Made by a program: the position numbers and the translations under genes. This document shows positions 26,680 to 35,893 of a stretch of 64,000 nt of DNA, in pieces. The notes beneath the pieces are model-generated. The model saw nothing but the letters and a program-made list of their open reading frames with translations, had not been told where the DNA came from and made no database searches. The stretch's first letter is position 1; every line of letters begins with the position of its first letter. The DNA is from CBDDFS01 sp965227255. Its GTDB lineage: Bacteria > Bacteroidota > Bacteroidia > Flavobacteriales_E > Vicingaceae. The stretch spans positions 62,001 to 126,000 of the forward strand of contig CBDDFS010000002.1 of assembly GCA_965227255.1 (NCBI GenBank). Direction: 5' to 3'.

Positions 26680-28032
26680 ATGTCATCAAACTCTGAAAAA
26701 GAAATCAAGGACTTCGTGGCCGGAGTAGCTGCGAACAATCCGAATGAGCCTGAATTTCTTCAAGCCGTTCACGAGGTAGCAGAAACAGTAATTCCTTTTA
26801 TTAAAGATAATCCTGAGTACAGCAAGGGTAAATTGCTGGAAAGAATGGTAGAACCTGAGCGAGTTGTTATGTTTAGAGTTCCGTGGCTGGATGACCAGGG
26901 TAATATCCAGGTCAATAAAGGTTACAGGATTGAAATGAACAGTGCCATCGGACCTTACAAAGGTGGATTGAGATTTCACCCAACGGTAAACCTCAGCATT
27001 TTGAAATTCTTAGGATTCGAACAGGTTTTCAAGAATAGTTTGACCACGCTTCCAATGGGTGGTGGAAAAGGAGGAGCCAACTTCGACCCAAAAGGTAAAA
27101 GTGAAAATGAGATCATGAAATTCTGCCAGAGTTTTATGACTGAATTATCAAGACACATTGGCCCGAACACTGATGTGCCTGCCGGTGATATCGGTGTAGG
27201 TGGAAGAGAAATCGGATATATGTTCGGTCAGTATAAAAGACTTAGAAATGAATTTACCGGCGTACTTACCGGTAAAGGAATGTCTTTCGGCGGAAGTTTG
27301 ATTCGTCCGGAAGCCACGGGATATGGATGTGTTTATTTCGCTGATCACATGCTGAACACAAAAAGTGAGGGATTCAAAGGAAAGACAGTTGTAATCTCAG
27401 GATCAGGAAACGTTGCACAATTTGCCTGTGAAAAAGCCACTCAATTGGGAGGCAAAGTTGTGACCATGTCAGATTCAAAGGGATACATTCATGATAAAAA
27501 CGGAATTGATGCTGAAAAGCTTGCCTGGATCATGGACCTTAAGAATGTTAAGAGAGGTAGAATTCGAGAATATGCGCAGCATTTTGACGGTGTTACGTAT
27601 CATGAAGGTGAAACTCCATGGCATGTAAAATGCGATGTGGCCATGCCTTGTGCAACACAAAATGAATTGAATGCCGATGACGCTCAGGCTCTTGTGAATA
27701 ACGGAGTAATGGCCGTTGCTGAAGGTGCCAACATGCCTTGTACACCGGAAGCCATTGAAAAGTTTCATGCAGAAAAGATTCTGTTCTCTCCGGGAAAAGC
27801 CTCCAATGCGGGTGGTGTTGCCACTTCTGGACTTGAAATGTCTCAGAATTCATTGAGATACAACTGGACAAGAGAAGAAGTAGATGAGAGACTGCAGAAA
27901 ATCATGAGCGACATTCATGATTCTTGTGTAGAATTTGGAAAGAATGGAGATCATGTAGATTACGTTAAAGGTGCGAACGTGGCCGGATTTGTAAAAGTTG
28001 CAGATGCCATGCTTGCTCAGGGTGTAGTCTGA
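26680..28032 (+). CDS. gdhA: Glutamate dehydrogenase (probably NADP-specific)
   Basis: This 450-residue hexameric enzyme interconverts 2-oxoglutarate plus ammonium with glutamate and is a main ammonium-assimilation route. It carries PMGGGKGGANFDPKGKS with the catalytic lysine, PAGDIGVGGREIGYM, and the Rossmann segment VVISGSGNVAQFA. The 450-residue size and SFGGS pattern fit the NADP-specific bacterial class. The gene stands alone, with a strong terminator immediately after it. Confidence 0.96.
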   Translation: MSSNSEKEIKDFVAGVAANNPNEPEFLQAVHEVAETVIPFIKDNPEYSKGKLLERMVEPERVVMFRVPWLDDQGNIQVNKGYRIEMNSAIGPYKGGLRFHPTVNLSILKFLGFEQVFKNSLTTLPMGGGKGGANFDPKGKSENEIMKFCQSFMTELSRHIGPNTDVPAGDIGVGGREIGYMFGQYKRLRNEFTGVLTGKGMSFGGSLIRPEATGYGCVYFADHMLNTKSEGFKGKTVVISGSGNVAQFACEKATQLGGKVVTMSDSKGYIHDKNGIDAEKLAWIMDLKNVKRGRIREYAQHFDGVTYHEGETPWHVKCDVAMPCATQNELNADDAQALVNNGVMAVAEGANMPCTPEAIEKFHAEKILFSPGKASNAGGVATSGLEMSQNSLRYNWTREEVDERLQKIMSDIHDSCVEFGKNGDHVDYVKGANVAGFVKVADAMLAQGVV

Positions 28033-28051
28033 TCAAAATATCATATTATGG

Positions 28052-28080
28052 AAAAGTCCCGCAGCCCGGGACTTTTTTTA
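28052..28080 (+). terminator. Rho-independent terminator after gdhA
   Basis: A 10-bp perfect stem (AAAAGTCCCG / CGGGACTTTT, 5-base loop) runs into a T-tract. It ends gdhA transcription 20 bases after the stop codon. Confidence 0.9.
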
Positions 28081-28107
28081 TTTTTACAAGCTTGAAAATC
28101 AAAGGAT

Positions 28108-29296
28108 ATGTACGGTAAACTTCAGGATCAACTTAAACAAGAGCTTTCTAATATCGAGGAAGCGGGACTGTATAAAAAGGAAAGAGTAATTATCACCCCG
28201 CAAGGTGCTGACATTTCCGTTTCAGGAGGTAAGGAAGTCATAAACTTCTGTGCCAATAACTACCTGGGGCCTTTCTTCACATCCCAAAGTGATCGAATCA
28301 GCTAAAAGCGCTCTGGATGACAGAGGTTTTGGTATGTCATCAGTTCGATTTATCTGCGGAACAGAGGATATTCATAAAGAACTGGAACAAAAAATTTCGG
28401 ACTTCCTGGGCATGGAGGATACCATTTTATATGCTGCGGCTTTTGATGCAAATGGCGGTGTTTTTGAGCCACTATTTGGACCCGAGGATGCCATAATATC
28501 CGATGAATTGAATCACGCCTCCATTATAGACGGGGTCAGACTGTGCAAGGCTGTGAGGTACAGGTACAAGAATAGCGATATGGCCGATTTGGAAGAAAAA
28601 TTAAAAGAGGCTCAGTCGCAAAGAAATCGAATCATTGTCACCGATGGTGTATTCTCAATGGACGGTTACATTGCCAAATTGGATCAGATCTGTGACCTGG
28701 CTGAAAAGTACGATGCTCTTGTAATGGTTGATGATTGTCACTCTACCGGCTTCATGGGTAAAACAGGAAGGGGAACTCATGAACATTGCGGTGTTATGGG
28801 AAGAGTTGATATCATCACCGGAACCCTTGGAAAAGCTCTTGGAGGTGCCATGGGAGGATTTACTGCTTCGAAAAAAGAGATTGTTGATATGCTTCGACAA
28901 AGATCAAGACCTTACTTATTCTCCAACTCTCTGGCCCCTTCTATTGTCGGTGCCGGAATTCAGGTCATTGATATGCTGAGCGAAACTACGGAGCTCCGTG
29001 ATAAACTGGAGGACAATACGAAGTATTTCAGAGCAAAAATGACGGAAGCCGGTTTTGATATCAAAGAAGGAACGCACCCTATTGTTCCTGTAATGATTTA
29101 TGATGCAGCCAAATCTCAAATCATGGCCGACAAACTTCTTGAAGAAGGAATTTATGTGATCGGATTTTTCTACCCAGTTGTTCCTAAAGGTCAAGCAAGA
29201 ATCCGAGTTCAGGTTTCTGCCGCCCACGACCGAGAGCATCTTGATAAGGCAATTGCTGCTTTTACCAAGGTGGGCAAGGAAATAGGATTGATTTGA
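28108..29296 (+). pseudogene. kbl: 2-amino-3-ketobutyrate CoA ligase, single-base frameshift
   Basis: This PLP enzyme cleaves 2-amino-3-ketobutyrate with CoA to glycine and acetyl-CoA in threonine degradation. The first frame (28108-28305) encodes the N-terminus through NFCANNYLG; the family sequence then continues as LSSHPKVIESAK in the next frame to 29296, with GMSSVRFICGT and the PLP lysine in GTLGKALGGAMGG. The break is at a GGGG run (28266-28269); removing one G restores a 395-codon gene of normal length. All other conserved parts are intact, so this is either a very recent mutation or an indel error in the sequence. It starts with a good AAAGGA ribosome-binding site. Confidence 0.9.
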
Positions 29297-29303
29297 GAAT
29301 AGA

Positions 29304-29324
29304 GGATTGGGAATTCGGAATTGG
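29304..29324. repeat. Three degenerate heptads (GGATTGG-GAATTCG-GAATTGG)
   Basis: Three related 7-bp units lie just after kbl. They share the AATTCGG word with the array at 43084-43146 (there read as CCGAATT). Confidence 0.45.
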
Positions 29325-29396
29325 AAAGTGAATTCCAAATTCTGATCCACTCATATCCTAATACACTCATCCCCTAAATTTATTTTCAACCTTCCG

Positions 29397-29426
29397 TTGT
29401 TGAAATAAAAAAATTGGATAAATTTG
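29397..29426 (+). promoter_or_regulatory. Promoter of the rplM-tsf ribosomal operon
   Basis: A -33 TTG (29397-29399), a 19-base spacer and the -7 TAAATTTG (29419-29426) followed by CAG match the Bacteroidota housekeeping promoter. It lies 55 bases before the rplM start. Confidence 0.7.
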
Positions 29427-29481
29427 CAGCCCCTTTTTATTAGGGGTAAAAGGCTTAAAGAAACTAAAACACACAAATACG

Positions 29482-29937
29482 GTGGATACCTTAAGTTACA
29501 AAACGATTTCAGCAAACACTCAGACGGTAAACAAAGAGTGGTTATTGGTAGATGCTGAAGGTGAAACATTGGGAAGGCTTGCCAGTAAGGTAGCTAAACT
29601 GATCAGAGGAAAGCATAAAACAAACTACACACCTCATGTAGATTGTGGAGATAACGTAGTTGTTATCAATGCTGAAAAGATTGATCTAAGTGGACAGAAG
29701 TGGGATCAGAAAGAGTACATCACTCACTCTGGATACCCTGGAGGTCAGAAGATCACCGTTGCAAAAGATAAAATGGCAAAGAAACCAACTGCCATGGTGG
29801 AAATTGCTGTAAAAGGTATGCTTCCAAAGAATAAGTTGGGAAGTGCCTTGTTTCACAACCTTTATGTTTACGAAGGTTCGGAGCACCAGCAGGAAGCACA
29901 GAAACCTAAAAAAATCGAGCTTAATAACATCAAATAA
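29482..29937 (+). CDS. rplM: 50S ribosomal protein L13
   Basis: The 151-residue protein is an early-assembly large-subunit component. KEWLLVDAEGETLGRLAS, YITHSGYPGG and VKGMLPKNKLG are diagnostic. The start is GTG, since no suitable ATG exists nearby. It heads the order rplM-rpsI-rpsB-tsf common in Bacteroidota, with rpsI 2 bases downstream. Confidence 0.97.
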   Translation: MDTLSYKTISANTQTVNKEWLLVDAEGETLGRLASKVAKLIRGKHKTNYTPHVDCGDNVVVINAEKIDLSGQKWDQKEYITHSGYPGGQKITVAKDKMAKKPTAMVEIAVKGMLPKNKLGSALFHNLYVYEGSEHQQEAQKPKKIELNNIK

Positions 29938-29939
29938 GC

Positions 29940-30326
29940 ATGGACATAATTAATACAATAGGACGTAGAAAATCATCTGTAGCCAGGATTTACATGAAGC
30001 CTGGTAAAGGTAATATCACTGTGAATGACAAGGACATGAAAGAGTTCTTTCCTACGTCATTGTTGCAATTCAAATTGCACCAGCCTTTTAACATCACCGG
30101 TACGGAGAAGAAATTCGACGTGAAAGTCAACGTAAATGGTGGTGGTACAACTGGTCAGGTTGAAGCGATTCGACTTGGTATCTCGAGAGCCCTGGTTGAA
30201 GTTGATGAGTCACACAAACCAGCTTTGAAAGCTGAAGGACTGATCACCAGAGACCCAAGAATGGTGGAGAGAAAGAAATCAGGACAGAAAAAGGCCAGAA
30301 AGAAATTTCAGTTTAGTAAGCGGTAA
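29940..30326 (+). CDS. rpsI: 30S ribosomal protein S9
   Basis: The 128-residue small-subunit protein contacts P-site tRNA through its C-terminal tail. GRRKSSVARIYMKPG at the N-terminus and the basic C-terminus KARKKFQFSKR are diagnostic. It follows rplM with a 2-base gap. Confidence 0.97.
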   Translation: MDIINTIGRRKSSVARIYMKPGKGNITVNDKDMKEFFPTSLLQFKLHQPFNITGTEKKFDVKVNVNGGGTTGQVEAIRLGISRALVEVDESHKPALKAEGLITRDPRMVERKKSGQKKARKKFQFSKR

Positions 30327-30343
30327 TCGCGCCAGCGAGTATT

Positions 30344-30399
30344 GTTTAGTATCTAAACTACTGAGATGGCTTCGGCCCTACTCAGTGGTTGTTTTAACC
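30344..30399 (+). promoter_or_regulatory. Three-hairpin RNA leader before rpsB
   Basis: Three consecutive stem-loops lie between rpsI and rpsB: GTTTAG/CTAAAC (30344-30358), ACTGAG/CTCAGT enclosing GGC-TTCG-GCC (30360-30386), and GGTT/AACC (30387-30399). No T-tract follows, so it is not a simple terminator. Autogenous control of rpsB-tsf by S2 through a leader RNA is known in proteobacteria; a similar role here is inference. Confidence 0.55.
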
Positions 30400-30428
30400 G
30401 GAATGTAAACAATTTAAAAACCAGAAAA

Positions 30429-31247
30429 ATGTCTAATAGAGTACAAGAACTATTGGAAGCCGGTGTTCACTTCGGACACTTAAAAAGAAAATGGCATCCA
30501 AAAATGGCTCCATATATTTTCATGGAGCGAAACGGAATTCACATCATCGATCTATACAAGACCGATGCTAAGATGAACGAGGCCTGCGCTGCTTTGGCGC
30601 AAATAGCCAAATCAGGAAAGAAGATCCTTTTCGTAGCGACAAAGAAACAAGCGAAAGAATCAATTGAAAGCAGGGTTAAAGGAATCAACCAACCATACGT
30701 TACTGAAAGATGGCCAGGTGGTATGCTTACCAACTTTGCGACGATCAGAAAGGCAGTTCGTAAAATGGGATCTATCGACAAAATGATGCAGGATGATACC
30801 TTCAAGGCTCTTTCTAAAAGAGAAAGACTTCAGATCACTCGTCAAAGAGAAAAACTGGAGAAAAACCTTGGATCAATCGCCGATCTTAACAGATTGCCAG
30901 CTGCTCTTTTCATTGTTGATATCAAAAGAGAACACATTGCCGTTGCGGAAGCCAAGAAATTGAACATCCCAACTTTCGCCATTGTTGATACGAATTCAGA
31001 TCCTACATTGGTTGACTTCCCAATTCCGGCCAATGACGATGCCGCTAAGTCGATCGACAAAGTGATGGAAATTGTTGTTGAAAGCATCTCTACCGGATTG
31101 TCTGAAAGAAAAGCTGAAAGAGATAAGATCGCAGCAAAGAAAGAAGCTGAAGATGCAAAGGCAGAGGCTAAAAAAGAAGAAGCTCTTGCAGCCGAAGGTG
31201 ATTCAAAGGAATCAAGCGAAAAAGAAGTAGAAAAAACAAAAGCATAA
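30429..31247 (+). CDS. rpsB: 30S ribosomal protein S2
   Basis: This 272-residue protein begins MSNRVQELLEAGVHFGHL and contains PYIF, ERWPGGMLTNFATI and FAIVDTNSDPTLVDFPIPAND, all S2 signatures. An in-frame upstream ATG at 30366 would add 21 residues unlike any S2 and falls within the hairpin leader, so it is rejected. The C-terminus has a Lys/Glu/Ala-rich tail. It is followed by tsf after 21 bases. Confidence 0.97.
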   Translation: MSNRVQELLEAGVHFGHLKRKWHPKMAPYIFMERNGIHIIDLYKTDAKMNEACAALAQIAKSGKKILFVATKKQAKESIESRVKGINQPYVTERWPGGMLTNFATIRKAVRKMGSIDKMMQDDTFKALSKRERLQITRQREKLEKNLGSIADLNRLPAALFIVDIKREHIAVAEAKKLNIPTFAIVDTNSDPTLVDFPIPANDDAAKSIDKVMEIVVESISTGLSERKAERDKIAAKKEAEDAKAEAKKEEALAAEGDSKESSEKEVEKTKA

Positions 31248-31268
31248 CATAGATTTTTATTTAATATC

Positions 31269-32093
31269 ATGAATATCACAGCTGCTGACGTAAACAAACT
31301 GAGAAAACAAACAGGTGCCGGAATGATGGACTGCAAGAAGGCCCTTGTTGAAGCCAATGGAGATTTTGAAGCTGCCGTTGACTTCCTTAGAAAGAAAGGT
31401 CAGAAAGTAGCCGCCAAGAGAGGGGACAGAGATGCTAACGAAGGATTGGTAATTGCTAAAACCGTTGATGGCAAAAGAGCTACCATGATCGTTTTGAACT
31501 GCGAAACAGATTTCGTTGCTAAGAATGAGGACTTTGGAAATTTTGCCAATAGCATTCTTGATCTTGCGATTGAAAACAAACCATCGAATCTTGACGAATT
31601 GAAAGCCATGAATTATAATGGTGGAGATTTGACGGTTGCCGATAAGATCACAGAAGAGGTTGGAAAAATTGGTGAGAAGATCGATCTATCAGCTTACGAA
31701 GTTGTTGAATCTGATAGCGTGATTGCTTACAATCACCCAGGAAACAAATTAGCTTCAATCGTTGGCTTGAATGCTGATGGTGTTGAAGATGCGGGAAGAG
31801 ATGTTGCTATGCAAATTGCTGCGATGAATCCTGTGTCTGTTGACAGAGACGAAGTGCCACAAGAGGTGATCGACAGAGAGTTGGAGATCGGTAAAGAGCA
31901 GGCAAGAGAAGAAGGAAAGCCGGAAGAAATGCTTGAGAAGATTGCCATGGGTAAACTGAACAAGTTCTTCAAGGAAAGCACTTTGTTGAACCAACAGTTC
32001 ATCAAAGACAACAAACAAACGGTTAAACAATACTTGGAAAGTGTAAACAAAGATTTGAAGGTTACAGGCTTCAAACGAATTGCACTTGGATAA
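31269..32093 (+). CDS. tsf: Elongation factor Ts
   Basis: The 274-residue nucleotide-exchange factor for EF-Tu has the N-terminal UBA-like domain with VNKLRKQTGAGMMDCKKAL and the VLNCETDFVAKNEDF signature. The length is typical of Bacteroidota EF-Ts. It closes the ribosomal operon, with a strong terminator 18 bases after the stop. Confidence 0.97.
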   Translation: MNITAADVNKLRKQTGAGMMDCKKALVEANGDFEAAVDFLRKKGQKVAAKRGDRDANEGLVIAKTVDGKRATMIVLNCETDFVAKNEDFGNFANSILDLAIENKPSNLDELKAMNYNGGDLTVADKITEEVGKIGEKIDLSAYEVVESDSVIAYNHPGNKLASIVGLNADGVEDAGRDVAMQIAAMNPVSVDRDEVPQEVIDRELEIGKEQAREEGKPEEMLEKIAMGKLNKFFKESTLLNQQFIKDNKQTVKQYLESVNKDLKVTGFKRIALG

Positions 32094-32111
32094 GGATTTC
32101 ATTTGAATGTG

Positions 32112-32138
32112 GGGGAGTTTTTAACTCCCCTTTTTTTT
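32112..32138 (+). terminator. Rho-independent terminator after tsf
   Basis: An 8-bp stem (GGGGAGTT / AACTCCCC) with a TTT loop is followed by eight T residues. It separates the ribosomal operon from pyrH. Confidence 0.9.
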
Positions 32139-32178
32139 GCCCTAAAAATTCTATTTTTACGAAGCCAAATTCAACCTT

Positions 32179-32886
32179 ATGAAATATAAACGGGTTCTGC
32201 TCAAATTGAGTGGAGAAGCATTGATGGGAGAAAACCAATACGGCATCGATCACAATGTCTTAAAAGCGTATTCCGAAGAGATAAGAAAAGCAGTAGAAGC
32301 CGGTGTTGAAATGGCCATTGTAATTGGAGGCGGTAATATTTTCCGCGGACTGCAATCGAAAGACAGTGCCATTGATCGTGTACAGGGAGATTACATGGGT
32401 ATGCTTGCCACTGTGATCAACAGCCTTGCCTTGCAGTCCTCGCTTGAATCTCTTGAAATTCAAACAAGACTCCTAACTGCCATAAAAATGGAACAGATCG
32501 CAGAACCCTACATTAAAAGACGGGCTGTTCGTCACCTTGAAAAAGGAAGAGTTGTGATCTTTGGTGCGGGAACAGGTAACCCTTACTTTACTACAGATAC
32601 GGCCGCCTCATTAAGAGCCATCGAAATCAATGCAGATGTAATTCTCAAAGGAACAAGGGTTGACGGAGTTTACAGTGCCGATCCTGAAAAAGATAGTTCG
32701 GCGATTAAATATGATACGGTATCGTTTGAAGAAGTATTTTCGAAGGGTCTGAATGTTATGGACATGACGGCATTCACATTATGCAAGGAGAACAATCTGC
32801 CTATTATTGTATTCGATATGAATAAGGAGGGAAATCTGGCAAGAGTCTTGCAGGGTGAACCTGAAGGAACATTAGTAAGCGTATAA
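32179..32886 (+). CDS. pyrH: UMP kinase
   Basis: This 235-residue hexameric amino-acid-kinase-fold enzyme phosphorylates UMP to UDP in pyrimidine nucleotide synthesis. KRVLLKLSGEALMG, VIGGGNIFRG, GTGNPYFTTDTAA and GTRVDGVY are diagnostic. It forms an operon with frr 10 bases downstream. Confidence 0.97.
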   Translation: MKYKRVLLKLSGEALMGENQYGIDHNVLKAYSEEIRKAVEAGVEMAIVIGGGNIFRGLQSKDSAIDRVQGDYMGMLATVINSLALQSSLESLEIQTRLLTAIKMEQIAEPYIKRRAVRHLEKGRVVIFGAGTGNPYFTTDTAASLRAIEINADVILKGTRVDGVYSADPEKDSSAIKYDTVSFEEVFSKGLNVMDMTAFTLCKENNLPIIVFDMNKEGNLARVLQGEPEGTLVSV

Positions 32887-32896
32887 ACAGAACACT

Positions 32897-33460
32897 ATGG
32901 AAACAGATATTCAATTTATAAAAGACATAGCTAAGGAGCATATGGAGAATGCCATTAAGCACCTTGATGCTGAATTATTAAAGATTCGCGCCGGGAAAGC
33001 CACTCCGAGCATGGTAGACGGTGTATTTGTGGATTATTACGGCGTGAATACTCCTCTGAATCAGGTTGCCAATGTAAATACGCCTGACCCTAGAACCATT
33101 TCTATTCAGCCGTGGGAAAAAGCCATGTTGGAAGTAATTGAAAGAGCCATTATTAATGCCAATCTCGGACTTAACCCGCAGAACAATGGTGAAATGATCA
33201 TGATCAACGTTCCTGCACTCACAGAAGAGCGTAGAATGGACTTGATGAAGCAAGCCAAACACGAAGGTGAAAATGCCAAGATCTCCATCCGAAATGCTCG
33301 TAAAGAAGCAATGGATGAGATCAAGAAACTGGTAAAGGAACACTACTCAGAAGACCTTGCTCACGACCTGGAGGACGAAATCCAGAAGACGACAGACTCC
33401 TACTCCCATAGAGTTGACGACAAGATCAAGAAGAAGGAAGAAGATATTATGACGGTTTGA
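32897..33460 (+). CDS. frr: Ribosome recycling factor
   Basis: The 187-residue two-domain protein splits post-termination ribosomes together with EF-G. The motifs IRAGKATPSMVDGVFVDYYG, ISIQPWEKAMLEVIERAI and VPALTEERRMDLMKQAK are diagnostic. It is the second gene of the pyrH-frr operon. Confidence 0.97.
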   Translation: METDIQFIKDIAKEHMENAIKHLDAELLKIRAGKATPSMVDGVFVDYYGVNTPLNQVANVNTPDPRTISIQPWEKAMLEVIERAIINANLGLNPQNNGEMIMINVPALTEERRMDLMKQAKHEGENAKISIRNARKEAMDEIKKLVKEHYSEDLAHDLEDEIQKTTDSYSHRVDDKIKKKEEDIMTV

Positions 33461-33495
33461 TGAATGATAGATGATATCTGATAAATGATATATGA
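33461..33495. repeat. Degenerate heptad array with TGA every 7 bases
   Basis: Five units (TGAATGA, TAGATGA, TATCTGA, TAAATGA, TATATGA) keep a TGA at the same phase every seven bases directly after the frr stop codon. Divergence between units is higher than in the other arrays. Confidence 0.65.
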
Positions 33496-33561
33496 TCTGA
33501 TCTTTGATAGCATCTCACATCAGACATCTTACACCTAACATCGATCGACTGACTAATCAGT

Positions 33562-34836
33562 CTATTTTTCTTTAGCCTGTAATTCGAAAACGGTGATCTC
33601 CGGATAGATCCCTACCCTACCCGGAAAGCCTAGGAATCCAAAGCCGTTGTTGACATAAAGATATCTGCCGAGTTCTTCGTAGAGGCCGCTCCAACGAGGG
33701 TACTTGTATTTCACCGGCGACCATTTTAATCCGGGGATATCAAAGCCCATTTGCATCCCATGAGTATGTCCGCTCATGGTAAGATGGATTTTCTTTTCTG
33801 TTTTCAATACTTCAAGGTCCCAGTGAGATGGATCGTGAGACATCAGCATCGTAAATTCATTTTCATCAATTCCGTGCATGGCCTTTTTCAGATCTCCATG
33901 CTGTGGAAATGGTGGTTTACCCCAGTTCTCCACTCCGGCCAGCCTGATCTGTTCATTGCCTCTCTTGATCGTAACGTTTTCATTCATCAGCAAATGAAAA
34001 CCAGCCTCATGCTGGTATTTTATCAGGCGGTATAAGTTCTCGATCTTGGCCTCTTTATTTGCCCAGTGGATGTAATCACCATAGTCATGATTTCCCAAAA
34101 TGGAATATTTTCCATCTTTTGCCTTCATCGACTTTAGCATTTCCACAAATGGTTTCACTTCATCGGCCTGGTTATTAACCATGTCTCCGGTAAATAGGAT
34201 AAGATCGGCTTCTTCAGCCTGCATTTTTTCAATTCCTTTCTGCACACGCTCAAGACTGTCAAAGCTTCCAGAGTGCATGTCGCTGAATTGTAAAACCTTA
34301 TATCCGTGAAAGGCCGTTGGCAGATCTTCGAACTCAAGTTTGACTCTCTTTACCTTGTATTTGTATTTTCCAATGGTGATGCCATGAAGGAAAGACAGAA
34401 ATGGTATACTGGCCGCAATCAATCCAAATTGTGCAACCTGTATGCTTCTTGCCAGTACTTCTGTATTCGCATCGGAACCATCTATATAAGCCCCAAATGA
34501 ATGTATGGCTGCAATACTGTATCGATAAACATCACCTGCGAATATCACAGCCGAAAAAGCAACCTTAGTTAGAATCAAGGTAAGAGCAAGGCCACTCATT
34601 ACATTGTGAGAAGCTTTCTTTAAAATGCCTACTCTGACATCTGCAGCAGTATTAACGAATACAATTGCACTTAGTATTGAAAGTCCGGCGAATACATAAT
34701 ACAAAACCCAATATGCCGAGCTGTACTCAAGCTGATCGATGAAGTTGGCTATTCCATTGTAAGTGTAGACTTCAACCAATAAAATGAGGGCAAGAAATAT
34801 GAAGAATATGATTGCTTTGGATCTCAAGATGACCAA
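33562..34836 (-). CDS. Membrane-anchored metallophosphoesterase
   Basis: The protein (up to 424 residues) has about four N-terminal transmembrane helices and a C-terminal calcineurin-like phosphoesterase domain with metal-binding motifs FSDMHSG, FTGDMVNN, LGNHDYGD, MSHDPSHW and SGHTHGMQ. Related proteins hydrolyse phosphoester bonds of lipid or nucleotide substrates at the membrane; the substrate here is unknown. The start is uncertain. The TTG at 34836 overlaps a TACCTTTG -7 box (34834-34841), so a second TTG at 34827 is a likely alternative. Confidence 0.85.
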   Translation of the reverse strand: MVILRSKAIIFFIFLALILLVEVYTYNGIANFIDQLEYSSAYWVLYYVFAGLSILSAIVFVNTAADVRVGILKKASHNVMSGLALTLILTKVAFSAVIFAGDVYRYSIAAIHSFGAYIDGSDANTEVLARSIQVAQFGLIAASIPFLSFLHGITIGKYKYKVKRVKLEFEDLPTAFHGYKVLQFSDMHSGSFDSLERVQKGIEKMQAEEADLILFTGDMVNNQADEVKPFVEMLKSMKAKDGKYSILGNHDYGDYIHWANKEAKIENLYRLIKYQHEAGFHLLMNENVTIKRGNEQIRLAGVENWGKPPFPQHGDLKKAMHGIDENEFTMLMSHDPSHWDLEVLKTEKKIHLTMSGHTHGMQMGFDIPGLKWSPVKYKYPRWSGLYEELGRYLYVNNGFGFLGFPGRVGIYPEITVFELQAKEK

Positions 34837-34898
34837 AGGTAAACATGAAATAGGCTGATTCTGAAATTTTTACATTTCTTTAACAAAAGAAATGCCCA

Positions 34899-35879
34899 TC
34901 AAGCATGCACTTCCTTCAGGGTGATCATGCGATCGAGATCAGGATCCCAGACTTTGATTCGAAAGCATGCCAGCACATCTTTTGGCCAGAATGAGGTAAT
35001 GCCAGGACTTTGAAACTCCTCCATCTCTTTATATACCTGTGGCAGTTTGTAGAATGGAATCTTGGCATTGATGTGATGGATGTGGTGGTATCCAATGTTT
35101 CCTGTAAACCAATGCATCAATTTCGACATTTTCATGTAGCTTGAAGAGTACATTGCGGCGTCCACATAGGTCCAGTCCTCTTTTGACTTAAACTTCGCAT
35201 CAGGGAAGTTATGCTGTGCATAGAAAAGATAAGATCCCATGAGGCTGCTGAAAAAAGCCGGAATAAGAAAACCGATCAGGAACGATTGCAGTCCGAAAAA
35301 GTACCATATCGATGCACCCATTCCAAAATGAAAAATGAGTGAAGAGTAAATGTCTTTATGTCTTCCCGGACTCATGATCAGTGTCCTCAGACAAAATCCC
35401 CAGAAAAACACGAAGATGTAGCCAAGGTTAATAGTCAAAGGATGCCTGATAAAGAGATAAATATTTCGTTCAGTTTTACTCGCCTTAAGAAAATCATCTT
35501 TTGTTACAATGGGAAAGGAGCCAATGCTTGAAGTGTAGAGTTTAGAATTATGCACATGATGATAGTCGTGTGATCTCTTCCAAATACTTTTCGGCGCAAG
35601 AATGTAATAACCAAAAATGGTGAATATCACATTCGCCAGTTTCGAGCGCTGGAGAATAGATCCATGTAGGTAGTCATGATATATAATGAAGAGACGAACG
35701 ATGATAAGTGAGGCAATGATGGCACAAAATATCTGTGGAACAATATGCACATTTACAATACCTCCCGCATAGAAGACGAACAAAAGAAAAAGCGTGCTGA
35801 ATAAATGAAACCAGCTCTTTTTCCTGTCTTCTTTGGCATATTTTCTGGTCGCAAGTACCAGGTCCTTCCCTTCTAACAT
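34899..35879 (-). CDS. Membrane fatty acid desaturase family protein
   Basis: The 326-residue protein has several transmembrane helices and three histidine boxes: HDYLHGS, HDYHHVHN and YHHIHHIN. These ligate the di-iron centre of membrane fatty acid desaturases and hydroxylases, which introduce double bonds or hydroxyls into acyl chains using oxygen. The regiospecificity cannot be read. It lies 14 bases after an LpxL-type acyltransferase gene and may act in the same lipid pathway. TACTTTTG (35884-35891, minus strand) ends 4 bases before its ATG, suggesting an internal promoter with almost no leader. Confidence 0.88.
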   Translation of the reverse strand: MLEGKDLVLATRKYAKEDRKKSWFHLFSTLFLLFVFYAGGIVNVHIVPQIFCAIIASLIIVRLFIIYHDYLHGSILQRSKLANVIFTIFGYYILAPKSIWKRSHDYHHVHNSKLYTSSIGSFPIVTKDDFLKASKTERNIYLFIRHPLTINLGYIFVFFWGFCLRTLIMSPGRHKDIYSSLIFHFGMGASIWYFFGLQSFLIGFLIPAFFSSLMGSYLFYAQHNFPDAKFKSKEDWTYVDAAMYSSSYMKMSKLMHWFTGNIGYHHIHHINAKIPFYKLPQVYKEMEEFQSPGITSFWPKDVLACFRIKVWDPDLDRMITLKEVHA

Positions 35880-35883
35880 GCGG

Positions 35884-35891
35884 CAAAAGTA
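35884..35891 (-). promoter_or_regulatory. TAnnTTTG -7 element abutting the desaturase start
   Basis: TACTTTTG followed by CCGC and then ATG places the transcription start at or next to the start codon, giving a leaderless or near-leaderless mRNA. No -33 TTG was found at the expected distance. Confidence 0.45.
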
Positions 35892-35893
35892 AG

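Noticed and set aside
28250..28310. Programmed ribosomal frameshifting in kbl
   Set aside because: There is no known slippery heptamer with a downstream structure and the family is not known to use recoding; a mutation or indel error is simpler.
30366..30428. Upstream ATG extending rpsB by 21 residues
   Set aside because: The added sequence is unlike any S2 and falls in the hairpin leader.
30842..31357. 171-codon frame antisense to rpsB and tsf
   Set aside because: A shadow of two conserved genes; its Ser/Ala-rich sequence is the antisense of Lys/Glu/Ala-rich coding sequence.
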